Shown in pieces: positions 49,023 through 58,841 of a stretch of 64,000 bases of DNA. Source of the stretch: Planococcus chinensis (lineage in GTDB: Bacteria > Bacillota > Bacilli > Bacillales_A > Planococcaceae); NCBI RefSeq assembly GCF_020071995.1, contig NZ_JABWTK010000014.1, forward strand, positions 1 through 64,000. The letters run 5' to 3'. Both the position numbers and the translations under genes were made by a program. The notes beneath the pieces are model-generated. The model saw only the letters and a program-made list of their open reading frames with translations, ran no database searches and was not told where the DNA came from. Every line of letters begins with the position of its first letter. Position 1 is the first letter of the stretch.

Positions 49023-49556
49023 TTATACTTTTTGTACTTGATCGAAATCAAGTTCCATTTTTGTCTCGCGTCCGAAAATATCAATCGAGACTTTAACTTT
49101 GCCTTTGGTCTCGTCGATTTCTTCGACTTTTCCTTGGAAGTTCGCAAATGGCCCTTCCATCACTTCTACTGTATCGCTGACTGCAAAGTTGATTTCCACC
49201 TTGCGGGAAGTCATGCCCATCTGTTTCAAGATGAACTCCACTTCTTCATCTAATAGAGGCGTCGGTTTCGCTCCACCGCCTGATGAACCGATAAAGCCGG
49301 TTACACCAGGAGTGTTTCTAACCACGTACCAAGATTCATCTGTCATGATCAATTCCACTAAAACGTACCCAGGGAAAGTTTTGCGCATAACAGTGCGTTT
49401 TTTGCCGTCTTTAAAATCTGTTTCCTGTTCCTCTGGAATGATGACGCGGAAAATCAAATCTTCCATGCCCATTGTTTCTACACGTTTTTCCAAGTTCGCT
49501 TTTACCTTGTTCTCGTAACCGGAATACGTATGGACTACATACCAATTTTTCTCCAT
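49023..49556 (-). CDS. nusG: Transcription termination/antitermination protein NusG
   Basis: 177 residues from ATG at 49556 (MEKNWYVVHTYSGYENKVKA), matching the family start. The NGN domain binds RNA polymerase; the C-terminal KOW domain (VMEGPFANFQGKVEEID) binds S10 or Rho. The start is unusual: the only good ribosome site, AAGGAGGG, lies 23 bases upstream with a small hairpin between. Order rpmG-secE-nusG-rplK is standard. Confidence 0.97.
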   Translation of the reverse strand: MEKNWYVVHTYSGYENKVKANLEKRVETMGMEDLIFRVIIPEEQETDFKDGKKRTVMRKTFPGYVLVELIMTDESWYVVRNTPGVTGFIGSSGGGAKPTPLLDEEVEFILKQMGMTSRKVEINFAVSDTVEVMEGPFANFQGKVEEIDETKGKVKVSIDIFGRETKMELDFDQVQKV

Positions 49557-49587
49557 ATTCGTGCGGACTGTACGTCCATCCCTCCTT
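49557..49587 (-). promoter_or_regulatory. Distant ribosome site plus hairpin before nusG
   Basis: AAGGAGGG (49580-49587) is too far from the ATG at 49554-49556. A hairpin GGAC / GTCC (49565-49577) sits between and, if formed, would cut the effective spacing to about eleven bases. An out-of-frame ATG overlaps the site and would open a 14-codon frame across the nusG start. Confidence 0.5.
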
Positions 49588-49599
49588 TTTTCCCAAATG

Positions 49600-49627
49600 A
49601 AAAAACCCGTTCTCAAAAACTGACGGG
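49600..49627 (-). terminator. Intrinsic terminator or attenuator between secE and nusG
   Basis: CCCGT / ACGGG arms around a 12-base loop are followed on the minus strand by TTTTTT. It lies inside what is normally one secE-nusG transcript, so it is probably a partial terminator. Confidence 0.7.
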
Positions 49628-49659
49628 CTATTTTTTACCTGTTATTCTTGATGATCACA

Positions 49660-49845
49660 TTAAAGTGCTAAGAACCATCGGAACAATTCTGAAATCACTG
49701 TATCAACCAATGCAAAGAAAAGAGCCATAAAGATTACAGTTGAAAGAACGACGATTGTATAACGAGTCAATTCTTTTCGTTTAGGCCAGCTTACTTTTCT
49801 CATTTCCGAAACGACATTCTTGAAGAAACTGCCAATGTTGCCCAT
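49660..49845 (-). CDS. secE: Protein translocase subunit SecE
   Basis: 61 residues with an amphipathic N-terminal helix (EMRKVSWPKRKELTRYT, the conserved VSWP motif) and one membrane helix, the short Gram-positive form. It clamps SecY (encoded at 11558-12853). AGGTTTTTT sequence precedes the ATG; 59 bases follow rpmG. Confidence 0.97.
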   Translation of the reverse strand: MGNIGSFFKNVVSEMRKVSWPKRKELTRYTIVVLSTVIFMALFFALVDTVISELFRWFLAL

Positions 49846-49904
49846 TGTTTAAAAAACCTCCGAAATTCAAAATTACTCTATATCGTTCGGCCTTGACTTA
49901 AAAT

Positions 49905-50051
49905 TCATAACGTTTGTTTATGCACGGTATGCCCATTGCAATGAGCACAGAATTTTTTAAGTTCCAAACGTGTGCCAGGTTCCGATTTTGCTGGAACCGT
50001 ATAATTGCGGGATGCACATTTCGAGCAGCTTAAGACGATTTTTTTAGCCAT
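49905..50051 (-). CDS. rpmG: 50S ribosomal protein bL33, zinc type
   Basis: 48 residues, [20 protein letters not shown] to HTVHKQTL, with two CxxC pairs (Cys9/Cys12 and Cys35/Cys38), the zinc-binding form. Located directly before secE as rpmGB is in B. subtilis. GGTGAG precedes the ATG. Its own promoter lies at 50086-50114. Confidence 0.95.
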   Translation of the reverse strand: MAKKIVLSCSKCASRNYTVPAKSEPGTRLELKKFCAHCNGHTVHKQTL

Positions 50052-50085
50052 TTTACTCACCCTATTCGAGTTTCCAGCTTTTTCA

Positions 50086-50114
50086 AGGGTATCACCTTAA
50101 AAGTCAACTGTCAA
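50086..50114 (-). promoter_or_regulatory. rpmG-secE-nusG promoter
   Basis: Minus strand: -35 TTGACA (50109-50114), 17 bp spacer, -10 TACCCT (50086-50091) with TGA just before it, an extended -10. It lies between sigH and rpmG. Confidence 0.65.
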
Positions 50115-50121
50115 CTGCACT

Positions 50122-50772
50122 TTAAGACATGCGCGTCTCATCAAATTGAAGGTGCCGCTCCAGCTTCCGTTTGACCCGCTGCAGGGCATTGTCGATTGAT
50201 TTCACATGGCGTTCGAGCTTTTCAGAGATTTCCTGATACGATTGGCCATCCAGGTAAAGGGCCAGTACTTCGCGTTCCAAATCGCTCAGCACCTCTCCCA
50301 TTTTGGCTTCCATATAAAGAAATTCCTCGTTGTTGATCATCATTTCTTCCGGATCGTCAGCGCCGTTCCCGGTCAATACGTCCATCAGCGTCCTGTCCGA
50401 TTCCTCGTCGTAAATCGGCTTGTCGAGAGAAACGTAGGAATTTAACGGAATATGCTTTTGCCGGGTGGCGGTTTTAATCGCAGTGATGATCTGGCGAATG
50501 ATGCACAATTCAGCGAATGCCCGGAATGAAGACAATTTGTCGCTTCTGAAATCCCGAATGGCTTTATATAAGCCAATCATGCCTTCTTGGATGATGTCTT
50601 CCTTGTCAGCACCGATCAGAAAATAAGAGCGTGCCTTCATACGGACGAAATGCCGAAACTTCGTAATTAAAAAATCCAGGGCTTCAGTGTTTCCGCTGTG
50701 GACTAAACTAACAAGTTCTTCATCTGTCATTTCTGTGAATCGCTGGGCTTGAACTTGCTCATGATTTACCAC
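50122..50772 (-). CDS. sigH: RNA polymerase sigma-H factor
   Basis: 216 residues from the GTG at 50772, chosen because GGAGG is seven bases upstream; upstream in-frame sequence is the tail of rae1 read in another frame. Sigma-70 region 2 (ARSYFLIGADKEDIIQEGMI) and region 4 (LDGQSYQEISEKLERHVKSI) match SigH, the transition-state sigma that drives early sporulation and competence genes in Bacillus. Retained here although several spore genes are absent from the neighbourhood. Confidence 0.95.
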   Translation of the reverse strand: MVNHEQVQAQRFTEMTDEELVSLVHSGNTEALDFLITKFRHFVRMKARSYFLIGADKEDIIQEGMIGLYKAIRDFRSDKLSSFRAFAELCIIRQIITAIKTATRQKHIPLNSYVSLDKPIYDEESDRTLMDVLTGNGADDPEEMMINNEEFLYMEAKMGEVLSDLEREVLALYLDGQSYQEISEKLERHVKSIDNALQRVKRKLERHLQFDETRMS

Positions 50773-50842
50773 GGCTATCCCTCCGGTTGCGCGAGCCTCG
50801 ATACCAACAGTATACAGGAAGCAAAAATTGAGCGTCAACCTA

Positions 50843-51352
50843 TCATTTCTGCCCGCGTCTCCATTTTTCAAAAACTTCTGTCACTTCATCCGAAAGTGAA
50901 ATCTTGGAAAAAGCCCGCTGTTCCTGGATTTCTTTCACTTTTTTTGAAATATTCTGTTGTATTTCATCCATCTCAATTTTTAATTCCCGGGCAGAAATCC
51001 GCAAAGCCCCTTTGCCGAATATCACACGCTGTTCCGTCATATCGGATGTAGCCACATGAATCTGGTCTCGGCGGTTGCTCAAGCTTGTGGCCAATTTTTC
51101 AATCCGCTCATCTGCCGTTTCGCTTTCTTTCGTGTAAATCACTTCAATATCGTGCCGCTTGTTTTTCGCTTCTATCCCAGGGACCAGATGGGCGTCAAAT
51201 ACAATAATGACACGCCATCCTTTATAGCTTTGATACTCAGCCATTTGCTCAACGAGCCGGTCCCTGGCATCGGCGAGCTTTTCTTTTTTCAATTCCTTCA
51301 GTTCTGACCAGTCTCCAATGATGTTATATCCATCAACCAGTAGAATGTCCAT
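50843..51352 (-). CDS. rae1: Ribosome-dependent mRNA endonuclease Rae1 (YacP, NYN domain)
   Basis: 169 residues with the PIN-like NYN nuclease fold: MDILLVDGYNIIGDW (first catalytic Asp), VIIVFDAHLV, and the ESETADERIEKLA and VATSDMTEQ acidic segments. In B. subtilis this protein cuts mRNA in the ribosomal A site. Lies five bases after rlmB and overlaps the sigH upstream region. Confidence 0.92.
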   Translation of the reverse strand: MDILLVDGYNIIGDWSELKELKKEKLADARDRLVEQMAEYQSYKGWRVIIVFDAHLVPGIEAKNKRHDIEVIYTKESETADERIEKLATSLSNRRDQIHVATSDMTEQRVIFGKGALRISARELKIEMDEIQQNISKKVKEIQEQRAFSKISLSDEVTEVFEKWRRGQK

Positions 51353-51356
51353 GGCA

Positions 51357-52109
51357 TCAACCCAGTGGATTGCGCTTCCTATAGACTTCGTACATCAAAA
51401 GGCTGGCAGCAACAGAAGCATTCAACGATGTCACGTGGCCAACCATCGGCAGCTGATACAAAAAATCGCATTTATCACGGAGAATCCGGCTCATGCCTTT
51501 TCCTTCGCTGCCAATGATGACCGCAAGCGGCAAGCCCGCATCCATATTGCGGTAATCCGTGGATTCCTTGGCATCGGTCCCGGCAATCCAAACACCGCGT
51601 TTTTTCAGTTCATCCACCACTTGCGACAGATTATTGACCCGCACGACCGGTACGTGTTCAATGGCGCCCGTTGAAGACTTCGCTACAACTGCGGTCAAGC
51701 CAACGGCCCGGCGTTTCGGAATGATGATGCCGTGCACTCCGATGGCATCGGCCGTTCTCATGATCGACCCCAAGTTATGCGGATCTTCCAGTTCATCCAG
51801 TATCAAGAAGAATGGATCTTCTGAACGCGCTTCGGCTGCTTTGAACAAATCTTCCAATTCCGCATAATTGTAAGCTGCCACCGCTGCTGCAATGCCCTGG
51901 TGATTGGAATCTGTCAATCCATCGATCTTTTTCTTCGGAACAAACTGGACCAAAACGCCTTTCTCTTTTGCCAGCTGCAGCAATTCTGTGATTCCTTTTT
52001 TCTGGACGCCTTCAGCCACCCAGATTTTATTGACGTCCCGGTCGGCGCGCAATGCTTCCAATACAGGGTTTTTGCCGCCGATGATTTCGGGTGTTAGTTC
52101 CTCGCTCAT
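51357..52109 (-). CDS. rlmB: 23S rRNA (guanosine-2'-O-)-methyltransferase RlmB family
   Basis: 250 residues with an N-terminal substrate-binding domain ([19 protein letters not shown]) and the SPOUT/TrmH fold: [20 protein letters not shown] (motif 1), GSEGKGMSR (motif 2) and [15 protein letters not shown] (motif 3). Expected to methylate the 23S P-loop guanosine equivalent to E. coli G2251. Its ATG overlaps the mrnC stop (ATGA). Confidence 0.94.
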   Translation of the reverse strand: MSEELTPEIIGGKNPVLEALRADRDVNKIWVAEGVQKKGITELLQLAKEKGVLVQFVPKKKIDGLTDSNHQGIAAAVAAYNYAELEDLFKAAEARSEDPFFLILDELEDPHNLGSIMRTADAIGVHGIIIPKRRAVGLTAVVAKSSTGAIEHVPVVRVNNLSQVVDELKKRGVWIAGTDAKESTDYRNMDAGLPLAVIIGSEGKGMSRILRDKCDFLYQLPMVGHVTSLNASVAASLLMYEVYRKRNPLG

Positions 52110-52525
52110 TTGACCACTCCTCTCAGCTCTTCTACGATATCGATCGCATACGCAATAATTTCATTGACCCGCTCCTGCTGCTCTTTTAAATACAGCCAAC
52201 CGAGCACCGCTTCAAATGCAGTACTGAAATTGTAGGTTTGGACATCGGTGTTTTTCGGCACCGATCCCGATTTTGCGTTGCGCCCTCTTCTCATAACAGC
52301 CAGTTCCGCTTCGGTCAAAAACTCTTCTTCCGTCAAGCGCTTCAGCACCATCGCTTGTGCTTTGGCCGAAACAAATGTTGTCGACTGGCGGTGAAGGATA
52401 TTCGGTTTAGCGCGGCCTGAACGCAGAAGATGCTCACGCACCGCCTGCTCATAAACCGCATCGCCCATATAGGCAAGAGCCAACGCGTTCAATTGGTCAA
52501 CGTCGCTGTTTCGTAATACGTTCAC
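52106..52525 (-). CDS. mrnC: Mini-ribonuclease 3
   Basis: 139 residues, an RNase III catalytic domain without a double-stranded RNA-binding domain. The signature [19 protein letters not shown] (about 16-34) has the catalytic acidic residues. In B. subtilis it matures 23S rRNA. Lies four bases after cysS and overlaps rlmB by four. Confidence 0.94.
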   Translation of the reverse strand: MNVLRNSDVDQLNALALAYMGDAVYEQAVREHLLRSGRAKPNILHRQSTTFVSAKAQAMVLKRLTEEEFLTEAELAVMRRGRNAKSGSVPKNTDVQTYNFSTAFEAVLGWLYLKEQQERVNEIIAYAIDIVEELRGVVK

Positions 52526-52529
52526 GCCG

Positions 52530-53930
52530 TTACCCCCTTTTCCAACGCGTGCCTTGCGCTGTATCTTCTAAGATGATGTTCTTTTCCTTGAACAAGTCAC
52601 GGATTTCATCCGCTCTTGCAAAATCACGGTTTTTGCGGGCTTCAATCCGCTCCGCCATAAGTGCTTCCACTTCCGCGTCCAGTAATTCCTCTTCTTGTTT
52701 AAACGGCAATCCAAGGACATCCATAAGTTCGTCAAACATAGCGATGAACGCTTCAAGCACTTCGGAAGCTGTCTGTTTTTCCAATAAGTACGTATTGGAC
52801 AAGCGGGATAAATCAAAGATCTTTGAAATGCCGGCTGCTGTATTGAAATCATCGTCCATTGTTTCGATAAAGGCTTCCCGAACGCCGTTGATTTTAGCCA
52901 GCCAGATATCGGAATGGTCGCCTAAGTCAGCAGACGTCTCCAATCGATGCTTCAGATTCGCGTAAGCGGTGCGCAAACGTTCAAGGCCTGCAATCGCATC
53001 TTCCACTAAGCTCTGGGAATAGTTGATCGGATGGCGGTAATGCACCGACAGCATGAACATGCGAAGCACTTGTGGATCCAGCTCTTTTAGAATGTCATTG
53101 ACCAATACGAAGTTGTTCAGCGACTTGGACATTTTTTCGTTATCGATATTGATGTAGCCGTTGTGCATCCAGTAGCGGGCAAAAGTCTTGCCCGTCAATG
53201 CTTCCGACTGGGCAATTTCATTTTCATGATGTGGGAACGTTAAATCCTGTCCGCCTGCATGGATGTCAATCGTATCCCCTAAATGCTCACGCGCCATAAC
53301 GGAACATTCGATGTGCCAGCCAGGGCGTCCTGCTCCCCACGGGCTTTCCCATGAGATCTCACCGGGTTTTGCCGATTTCCATAACGCAAAATCCAGCGCG
53401 TCTTCTTTTTTATCGCCGGTTTCAATACGGGCGCCGATCTTCAGTTCATCTACCGACTGATGCGACAATTTGCCGTAGCCCTCGAATTTGCGGGTGCGGT
53501 AGTAAATATCCCCTTGCGATTCATAAGCATAGCCTTTTTCAACCAGCACTTCGATAAAATCGATAATTTGCGGGATATGGTCCATTACACGTGGGTGGAC
53601 ATCCGCTTCTGCACAGCCAAGCGCTTTTGTGTCTTCAAAATAGGCCTTGATAAACCGTTCGGCAATCTGCGGCACTTCCTCGCCCAGCTCGTTGGCTGCA
53701 CGGATCAATTTATCATCGACATCTGTGAAATTGGAAACATACGTCACATCAAATCCACGGTAAGCAAGATAGCGGCGAACCGTGTCATATACAATTACCG
53801 GCCGTGCATTGCCGATATGGATGTAGTTGTAAACCGTCGGACCACATACATACATTTTTACTTTTCCCTTTTCCAACGGGATAAACTCTTCTTTTTGGCG
53901 CGTCAATGAATTAAAAATTTGAATCGTCAT
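52530..53930 (-). CDS. cysS: Cysteinyl-tRNA synthetase
   Basis: 466 residues from the ATG at 53930 ([16 protein letters not shown]), overlapping the cysE stop (ATGA). Class I motifs: HIGNARP (HIGH) near residue 37 and KMSKSLNN near 266; zinc ligands in [21 protein letters not shown] and FPHHENE. Charges tRNA-Cys; expressed with cysE under the Cys T-box. Confidence 0.97.
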   Translation of the reverse strand: MTIQIFNSLTRQKEEFIPLEKGKVKMYVCGPTVYNYIHIGNARPVIVYDTVRRYLAYRGFDVTYVSNFTDVDDKLIRAANELGEEVPQIAERFIKAYFEDTKALGCAEADVHPRVMDHIPQIIDFIEVLVEKGYAYESQGDIYYRTRKFEGYGKLSHQSVDELKIGARIETGDKKEDALDFALWKSAKPGEISWESPWGAGRPGWHIECSVMAREHLGDTIDIHAGGQDLTFPHHENEIAQSEALTGKTFARYWMHNGYINIDNEKMSKSLNNFVLVNDILKELDPQVLRMFMLSVHYRHPINYSQSLVEDAIAGLERLRTAYANLKHRLETSADLGDHSDIWLAKINGVREAFIETMDDDFNTAAGISKIFDLSRLSNTYLLEKQTASEVLEAFIAMFDELMDVLGLPFKQEEELLDAEVEALMAERIEARKNRDFARADEIRDLFKEKNIILEDTAQGTRWKRG

Positions 53931-54589
53931 TTGGAGCAACCTTCTTTCTTCAGCACATTTTTCAATTGGTTAATTTCCCGTTCCATAGCGGCGATTTTCA
54001 GTTCCATCGACTCGCATTTGTCCATCATCGGATCGGGCATATTCTGGTGATTCAAATCCGGCTTTACTTTTACGCCGTCCTGAATGACGACTTTCCCTGG
54101 TATGCCGACAACCGTAGCGTTTGCCGGCACATTTTTCAATACTACTGAACCCGCTCCCACTTTGGAATTGGCTCCAATGACAATCGACCCGAGAACTTTC
54201 GCACCGGTCGCCACCAGTACATTGTCTTCCAAGGTCGGATGGCGCTTGCCGCGTTCTTTCCCAGTGCCCCCAAGAGTCACTCCCTGGTACAACGTGACAT
54301 TGTCGCCGATGATACAAGTCTCTCCTATAACAACCCCCATGCCGTGGTCAATAAAAAAGCGGCGGCCGATCACAGCGCCCGGATGGATTTCGATGCCGGT
54401 AAAAAAGCGGCTGATTTGCGAAATGACCCGTGCGATAAAAAATAATTTCTTTTTGAAAAAGAAATGGGCCAGCCGGTGCGCCCAAATAGCGTGCAAGCCG
54501 GAATACGTCAGGATGACTTCCAAATAACTCCGGGCCGCCGGGTCTTGTTCGAAGATGACGTCAACATCGTCTTTTAGTAATTTCCACAC
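53927..54589 (-). CDS. cysE: Serine O-acetyltransferase
   Basis: 220 residues: an N-terminal helical domain and a left-handed beta-helix of hexapeptide repeats with catalytic-type histidines in [10 protein letters not shown] and [12 protein letters not shown], plus [16 protein letters not shown]. Makes O-acetylserine for cysteine synthesis. First gene after the Cys T-box; GGAGACGG precedes the ATG. Confidence 0.96.
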   Translation of the reverse strand: MWKLLKDDVDVIFEQDPAARSYLEVILTYSGLHAIWAHRLAHFFFKKKLFFIARVISQISRFFTGIEIHPGAVIGRRFFIDHGMGVVIGETCIIGDNVTLYQGVTLGGTGKERGKRHPTLEDNVLVATGAKVLGSIVIGANSKVGAGSVVLKNVPANATVVGIPGKVVIQDGVKVKPDLNHQNMPDPMMDKCESMELKIAAMEREINQLKNVLKKEGCSK

Positions 54590-54617
54590 AATTCCCGTCT
54601 CCTTTCTTGAGCAAAAT

Positions 54618-54865
54618 AAAAAGCGCCTCTGTCAATTGAATGACAGAGACGCATCGTTGCGCGGTTCCACTCTGATTAGAAAGGCAAAATGCCTTTCTCT
54701 CTTGAACACCTTTAACGCAGGCGGTACGTCTGGTCTACTTGATTCGACTCAGCACTCGGAGAGGCATTTCGATGCAGCAGTGGCCCGGATCACTTTCAGC
54801 CGGTGATGATCCTCTCTTTGGAGCTTGCTGCATGTACTTCTTCTCGTCAACGATTTCCTAATAGT
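54618..54865 (-). promoter_or_regulatory. T-box riboswitch of the cysE-cysS operon, Cys specifier
   Basis: Minus strand: T-box core AGAGTGGAACCGCG (about 54661-54674), stem I with ATGCAGCA / TGCTGCAT above the specifier loop and GAGA / TCTC below it. The loop strand CGAAATGCC places the specifier TGC, cysteine, at 54764-54766. Terminator GCGTCTCTGTCA / TGACAGAGGCGC is followed by TTTTTATTTT. Uncharged tRNA-Cys would allow read-through to cysE. Confidence 0.95.
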
Positions 54866-54871
54866 AAGTCC

Positions 54872-54899
54872 ATTTTACACGTTTGGACCGATAAGTCAA
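54872..54899 (-). promoter_or_regulatory. cysE operon promoter
   Basis: Minus strand: -35 TTGACT (54894-54899), 16 bp spacer, -10 TAAAAT (54872-54877), between the gltX stop codon and the T-box. Confidence 0.8.
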
Positions 54900-54922
54900 T
54901 TTTATCCGCTTTTGCTTTAAGC

Positions 54923-56386
54923 TTACGCTTTAACGAATTGGGAAACGCGGGCAATTGATTTCTCCTTGCCCAATAAAGCGATCGAATCCGGCAATTCCGG
55001 GCCATGTGATTGGCCGGTTGTAACGACACGGATCGGCATAAACAAGTTTTTGCCTTTATGGCCGGTCGCTTTTTGCACCGCTTTGATGGCTGCTTTGATT
55101 TCTGCCGGCTCAAAGGTTTCCAGTGATTCCAGCTGCTCTTTGAAAGCCGCCATTACTTCCGGAACTTGTTCCCCTGCCAAGACTTCTTGCTCAGCTTCGC
55201 CGTAAGACAATTCATCTGAGAAGAACAAATCGGACAGTTCCACAATCTCCGCCCCAAAGCTCATTTGGTCGTGGTACAAAGCAATTAGTTTTTCAGCCCA
55301 AACTGCTTGTTCTTCTGTCAGCGTTTCAGGCAATTTGCCGACTTTTTGCAAATGAGGAAGCGACAGCTTCACCACTTCTTCGAGCGGCAATTGCTTGATG
55401 TATTGGTTGTTCATCCACATCAATTTTTGCTTATCAAACATAGATGGCGATTTCGACAAACGCTTCACATCGAAAATGCGGATCAGTTCTTCTTTTGAGA
55501 AGATCTCTTCTTCGCCTTCTGGAGACCATCCTAAGAGCGCAAAGAAATTGAATAGCGCTTCCGGAATATAGCCCAGCTCTTTGTATTGGGAAATAAACTG
55601 CAAGATCGACTCATCGCGTTTCGACAGTTTTTTGCGGTCTTCGTTGATGATCAATGTCATGTGGCCAAATGATGGGTATTCCCAGCCAAAGGCATCAAAA
55701 ACCATCAATTGTTTCGGTGTGTTCGACAAATGCTCTTCACCGCGGAAAATGTGCGTCATTTTCATCAAATGGTCATCTATGACCACCGCAAAGTTGTACG
55801 TCGGAATGCCGTTTGTTTTCACAAGCACCCAGTCGCCAACGTCTTTCGATTCGAAAGAAACGGTGCCGCGCACCAAGTCTTCGAACTCATACGTTACGTC
55901 AGCCGGCACTTTCATGCGCAGCGTATACGGCAAACCAGCCGCTTCTTTTTCTGCTACTTCTTCAGCAGTCAGATTGCGGCAAGTGCCTGCGTATTGCGGT
56001 GCAGCAATGCCTGATGCTTTTTGCGCTTCACGTTCTGCTTCCAGTTTTTCCGGCGTACAGAAACATTTATAAGCCGTACCGTTTTCAAGCATTTCAGCAG
56101 CATAGCCTTTGTAAATATCCAAACGTTCCATTTGGCGGTACGGGCCATACTCTCCGCCAATATCCACGGACTCATCATAATCGATGCCGAGCCATTTCAG
56201 GTTGTCCAGCTGCGACAACTCGCCTGCTTCGATATTGCGGGCAATATCGGTATCTTCAATGCGGACGATAAATTTGCCGTTGTGGTGGCGTGCATATAAA
56301 TAGTTGAAAAGCGCTGTGCGGGCACCGCCGATATGTAAGTGGCCAGTCGGGCTTGGCGCATAGCGTACGCGTACTTCTTGTGTCAT
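54923..56386 (-). CDS. gltX: Glutamyl-tRNA synthetase
   Basis: 487 residues. Class I HIGH motif in [20 protein letters not shown] (about 11-30), a zinc-type CFCTPEKL and YAGTC pair, and KLSKRDES as the KMSKS loop. In Bacillales the enzyme is expected to be non-discriminating, charging both tRNA-Glu and tRNA-Gln. GGAGG precedes the ATG. Downstream of ispF by 40 bases. Confidence 0.97.
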   Translation of the reverse strand: MTQEVRVRYAPSPTGHLHIGGARTALFNYLYARHHNGKFIVRIEDTDIARNIEAGELSQLDNLKWLGIDYDESVDIGGEYGPYRQMERLDIYKGYAAEMLENGTAYKCFCTPEKLEAEREAQKASGIAAPQYAGTCRNLTAEEVAEKEAAGLPYTLRMKVPADVTYEFEDLVRGTVSFESKDVGDWVLVKTNGIPTYNFAVVIDDHLMKMTHIFRGEEHLSNTPKQLMVFDAFGWEYPSFGHMTLIINEDRKKLSKRDESILQFISQYKELGYIPEALFNFFALLGWSPEGEEEIFSKEELIRIFDVKRLSKSPSMFDKQKLMWMNNQYIKQLPLEEVVKLSLPHLQKVGKLPETLTEEQAVWAEKLIALYHDQMSFGAEIVELSDLFFSDELSYGEAEQEVLAGEQVPEVMAAFKEQLESLETFEPAEIKAAIKAVQKATGHKGKNLFMPIRVVTTGQSHGPELPDSIALLGKEKSIARVSQFVKA

Positions 56387-56426
56387 CTTTTTTCCTCCTA
56401 AATGAATAACAGTATCTCCTATTCTA

Positions 56427-56924
56427 TCACTCTGGCGCGTCCAGCGAAAGCGGGCGTTCCACCAATAAGATTACAGCAAGAGCCGCAATCCCTTCTTCGC
56501 GTCCGGTAAATCCAAGGTGTTCAGAAGTCGTCGCCTTCACATTGACCTGGGAAATGTCCGCTTCAAGCAAACTCGCAATCGATTCGCGCATCTGTTCAAT
56601 GTATGGTGCCAGTTTTGGTTTTTGGGCGATAACCGTACAATCCACGTTGCCAAGTTCATAGCCCTGCTCTTTCACGTATTGCCAAATATGCGTCAATAGT
56701 TTTCTGGAATCGGCATCTTTAAATTCCGGATCCGTGTCCGGGAAATGCTTGCCGATATCCCCTCCGCCAATTGCGCCGAGTGCTGCATCTGTAATTGTGT
56801 GAAGCAAAACATCTGCATCCGAATGTCCGAGCAAACCCCGGTCGTGGGGAATTTCAATGCCCCCTAAAATGAAAGGTCGCCCTTCCGCTAATTGATGTAC
56901 ATCATAACCTTGTCCAATCCGCAT
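56427..56924 (-). CDS. ispF: 2-C-methyl-D-erythritol 2,4-cyclodiphosphate synthase
   Basis: 165 residues with metal ligands in [17 protein letters not shown] (Asp8, His10) and [10 protein letters not shown], and the C-terminal [22 protein letters not shown] isoprenoid pathway. Its ATG overlaps the ispD stop codon by one base. Confidence 0.97.
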   Translation of the reverse strand: MRIGQGYDVHQLAEGRPFILGGIEIPHDRGLLGHSDADVLLHTITDAALGAIGGGDIGKHFPDTDPEFKDADSRKLLTHIWQYVKEQGYELGNVDCTVIAQKPKLAPYIEQMRESIASLLEADISQVNVKATTSEHLGFTGREEGIAALAVILLVERPLSLDAPE

Positions 56925-57619
56925 TATCTTAGTCCCTCCTGTATCTGACTTTCCAAAATGGCTTTGCCATAAATCAAATCTTCCGGTGTCGTCATTTTCA
57001 CATTTTCATACGTACTTTCCACAATTTGCACCGGATGGTTCAAGCGCTCTACGAGCATCGCTTCATCCGTCCCGAGAAACCCATCTTCTACAGCCGCTTT
57101 GGCCGCTTTTAAAATCAGCTCGTACGTAAACGCCTGAGGGGTTTGCACCATCCACAACGCATTGCGGTCAACGGTCTCTGTAATAATTCCATTATCCGCT
57201 TTTTTGATGGTGTCTTTTACCGGAACCGCTGCAATGGCAGCGCCGCAAGTATTGGCGGTCTCCACTAAGCGGGTGATAACGTCTTGTGAGATAAACGGCC
57301 GTGCCGCATCATGCACCAGCACAACGCCACAAGGCGGAATCGCTTCAAGACACGCTCGCACACTGTCCTGCCGCTCCATTCCGCCGTCTGCATAACCGTG
57401 AACTTTTGTAATCTTGTATTTTGTCACATACTGATCGATAATTTGCCGTTCTTCTTCTTTCACCGCAAGCCAAATAGCTTCGCACGCTGGATCTCGTTGA
57501 AACACTTCCAGCGTGTAAAGAAAAATCGGCTTGTCAAAAAGCTCGAGCAATAATTTGTTTTTATTTGCTTTCATTCGTTTCCCGCTGCCTGCAGCAGGCA
57601 AGACGACTGTATATTTCAT
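56924..57619 (-). CDS. ispD: 2-C-methyl-D-erythritol 4-phosphate cytidylyltransferase
   Basis: 231 residues from the ATG at 57619 ([20 protein letters not shown]), preceded by AAAGGA; an ATG seven codons earlier also exists but overlaps the end of yacL. Nucleotidyltransferase fold with [10 protein letters not shown] and [10 protein letters not shown]. Works directly with IspF in the MEP pathway. Confidence 0.96.
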   Translation of the reverse strand: MKYTVVLPAAGSGKRMKANKNKLLLELFDKPIFLYTLEVFQRDPACEAIWLAVKEEERQIIDQYVTKYKITKVHGYADGGMERQDSVRACLEAIPPCGVVLVHDAARPFISQDVITRLVETANTCGAAIAAVPVKDTIKKADNGIITETVDRNALWMVQTPQAFTYELILKAAKAAVEDGFLGTDEAMLVERLNHPVQIVESTYENVKMTTPEDLIYGKAILESQIQEGLR

Positions 57620-57632
57620 ATTGTTACATCCT

Positions 57633-58736
57633 TTATCCATTCATTGAGGCTTGGCGGCCTTCACGAGGCTTCGCAAAAATCATGCGCCCTGCAGAAGTCT
57701 GCAGTACACTCGTCACAGTCACATCTATAGCCTGCCCAATATAAGCTTTTCCATCTTCAATAACAATCATTGTACCATCATCCAAATAAGCTACGCCCTG
57801 ATTTTGCTCTTTCCCGTCTTTTATGACGACAACGTGCATGTCTTCCCCCGGGATAACGACAGGTTTTACCGCATTGGCCAAATCATTGATATTTAAAACA
57901 GGAACGTTGTGCAGTTCGCAGACTTTATTCAAGTTAAAGTCATTCGTTACGACTTGCCCGCCCATCTTCTTCGCCGCGCGCATCAGTTTTAAATCCACTT
58001 CACTGACTTCATCAAAATTTTCTTCCGTAATCATAATAGCACCTTCGCGCTCACTTTGGAGGCGCTTTAAAATATCCAAGCCTCTCCGGCCGCGCGTCCG
58101 CTTCAACGTATCGGAGGAATCGGCAATGTGCTGCAGTTCCGACAGCACGAACTGGGGTACGACGAACGTGCCTTCCATAAATCCTGTAGCGGAAATATCG
58201 GCAATCCGGCCATCAATGATTACACTGGTATCCAATAATTTATAAGCCACTTTTTCAACCGGCGGTGCTTCAATTTCTGCTTTTTTATTGACTGCAGTCA
58301 ACTTTTGGGGAATAAGCATCGAAATGATTTCTTCCCGTTTCTGGAAGCCTACGGCAAAGCCCAAATAGCCGAGTACAACAGACAAAATAATGGGTGCCGC
58401 TGTAGCAACGATGGGAATATCAATCGTATTCAAGGCAAATCCGATCAGAAAGGCAACAACTAACCCTATGATGAGCCCAAGAGTCCCGAATAACAAATCC
58501 GGTGTCGGTGCATGGAGCAGTTTCTCTTCCATCCACTTCATAAACCTCACGATTAAATCCGCAAATAATAAAGACAATAAAAAGAAAATAAGCGCGCCGA
58601 TCAAGGCTGACACGATTGCATTATTGATCCATGGGCTGTCGGGAATAGGGATAAGTTCAAAGACGTAAGGAAAAAATATGATTCCAACTGCAGCGCCAAT
58701 CAGCAAAAATAAAATCTGGATAATTCTTTTTAACAT
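57633..58736 (-). CDS. yacL: Membrane-anchored PIN/TRAM-domain protein YacL
   Basis: 367 residues from the ATG at 58736 (AGGAGG eight bases upstream). Four N-terminal membrane helices (about 1-140), a PIN nuclease-like domain with acidic residues in LLDTSVIIDGRIADI and VTNDFNLNKVC, and a C-terminal TRAM domain (about 300-360). An RNase role is predicted by the fold; the target is unknown. In B. subtilis disA lies between radA and yacL; here it does not. Confidence 0.9.
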   Translation of the reverse strand: MLKRIIQILFLLIGAAVGIIFFPYVFELIPIPDSPWINNAIVSALIGALIFFLLSLLFADLIVRFMKWMEEKLLHAPTPDLLFGTLGLIIGLVVAFLIGFALNTIDIPIVATAAPIILSVVLGYLGFAVGFQKREEIISMLIPQKLTAVNKKAEIEAPPVEKVAYKLLDTSVIIDGRIADISATGFMEGTFVVPQFVLSELQHIADSSDTLKRTRGRRGLDILKRLQSEREGAIMITEENFDEVSEVDLKLMRAAKKMGGQVVTNDFNLNKVCELHNVPVLNINDLANAVKPVVIPGEDMHVVVIKDGKEQNQGVAYLDDGTMIVIEDGKAYIGQAIDVTVTSVLQTSAGRMIFAKPREGRQASMNG

Positions 58737-58758
58737 AGACTCCACCTCCTTTTTTATA

Positions 58759-58764
58759 ATTATA
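58759..58764 (-). promoter_or_regulatory. Candidate -10 element for the yacL-ispD-ispF-gltX unit
   Basis: A perfect TATAAT on the minus strand lies 23 bases before yacL; no good -35 is seen at 16-18 bp. It follows the radA terminator, where a new promoter is expected. Confidence 0.35.
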
Positions 58765-58810
58765 CACATTTTGCATGAGAAAGGCTTTCAGGACCCTTGT
58801 TAGAATAAGG

Positions 58811-58841
58811 AAAAGAAAAAAGAGGCACCAAGTGCCCCCTC
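58811..58841 (-). terminator. Rho-independent terminator after radA
   Basis: GAGGGGGCAC pairs with GTGCCTC around a TTG loop, followed on the minus strand by TTTTTTCTTTTCC; its first arm overlaps the radA stop codon. Confidence 0.85.

Noticed and set aside
49557..49616. Longer NusG with a 20-residue N-terminal extension
   Set aside because: Family members begin MEKNWYVVHTYSGYENK; the extension runs through the terminator region and has no ribosome site.
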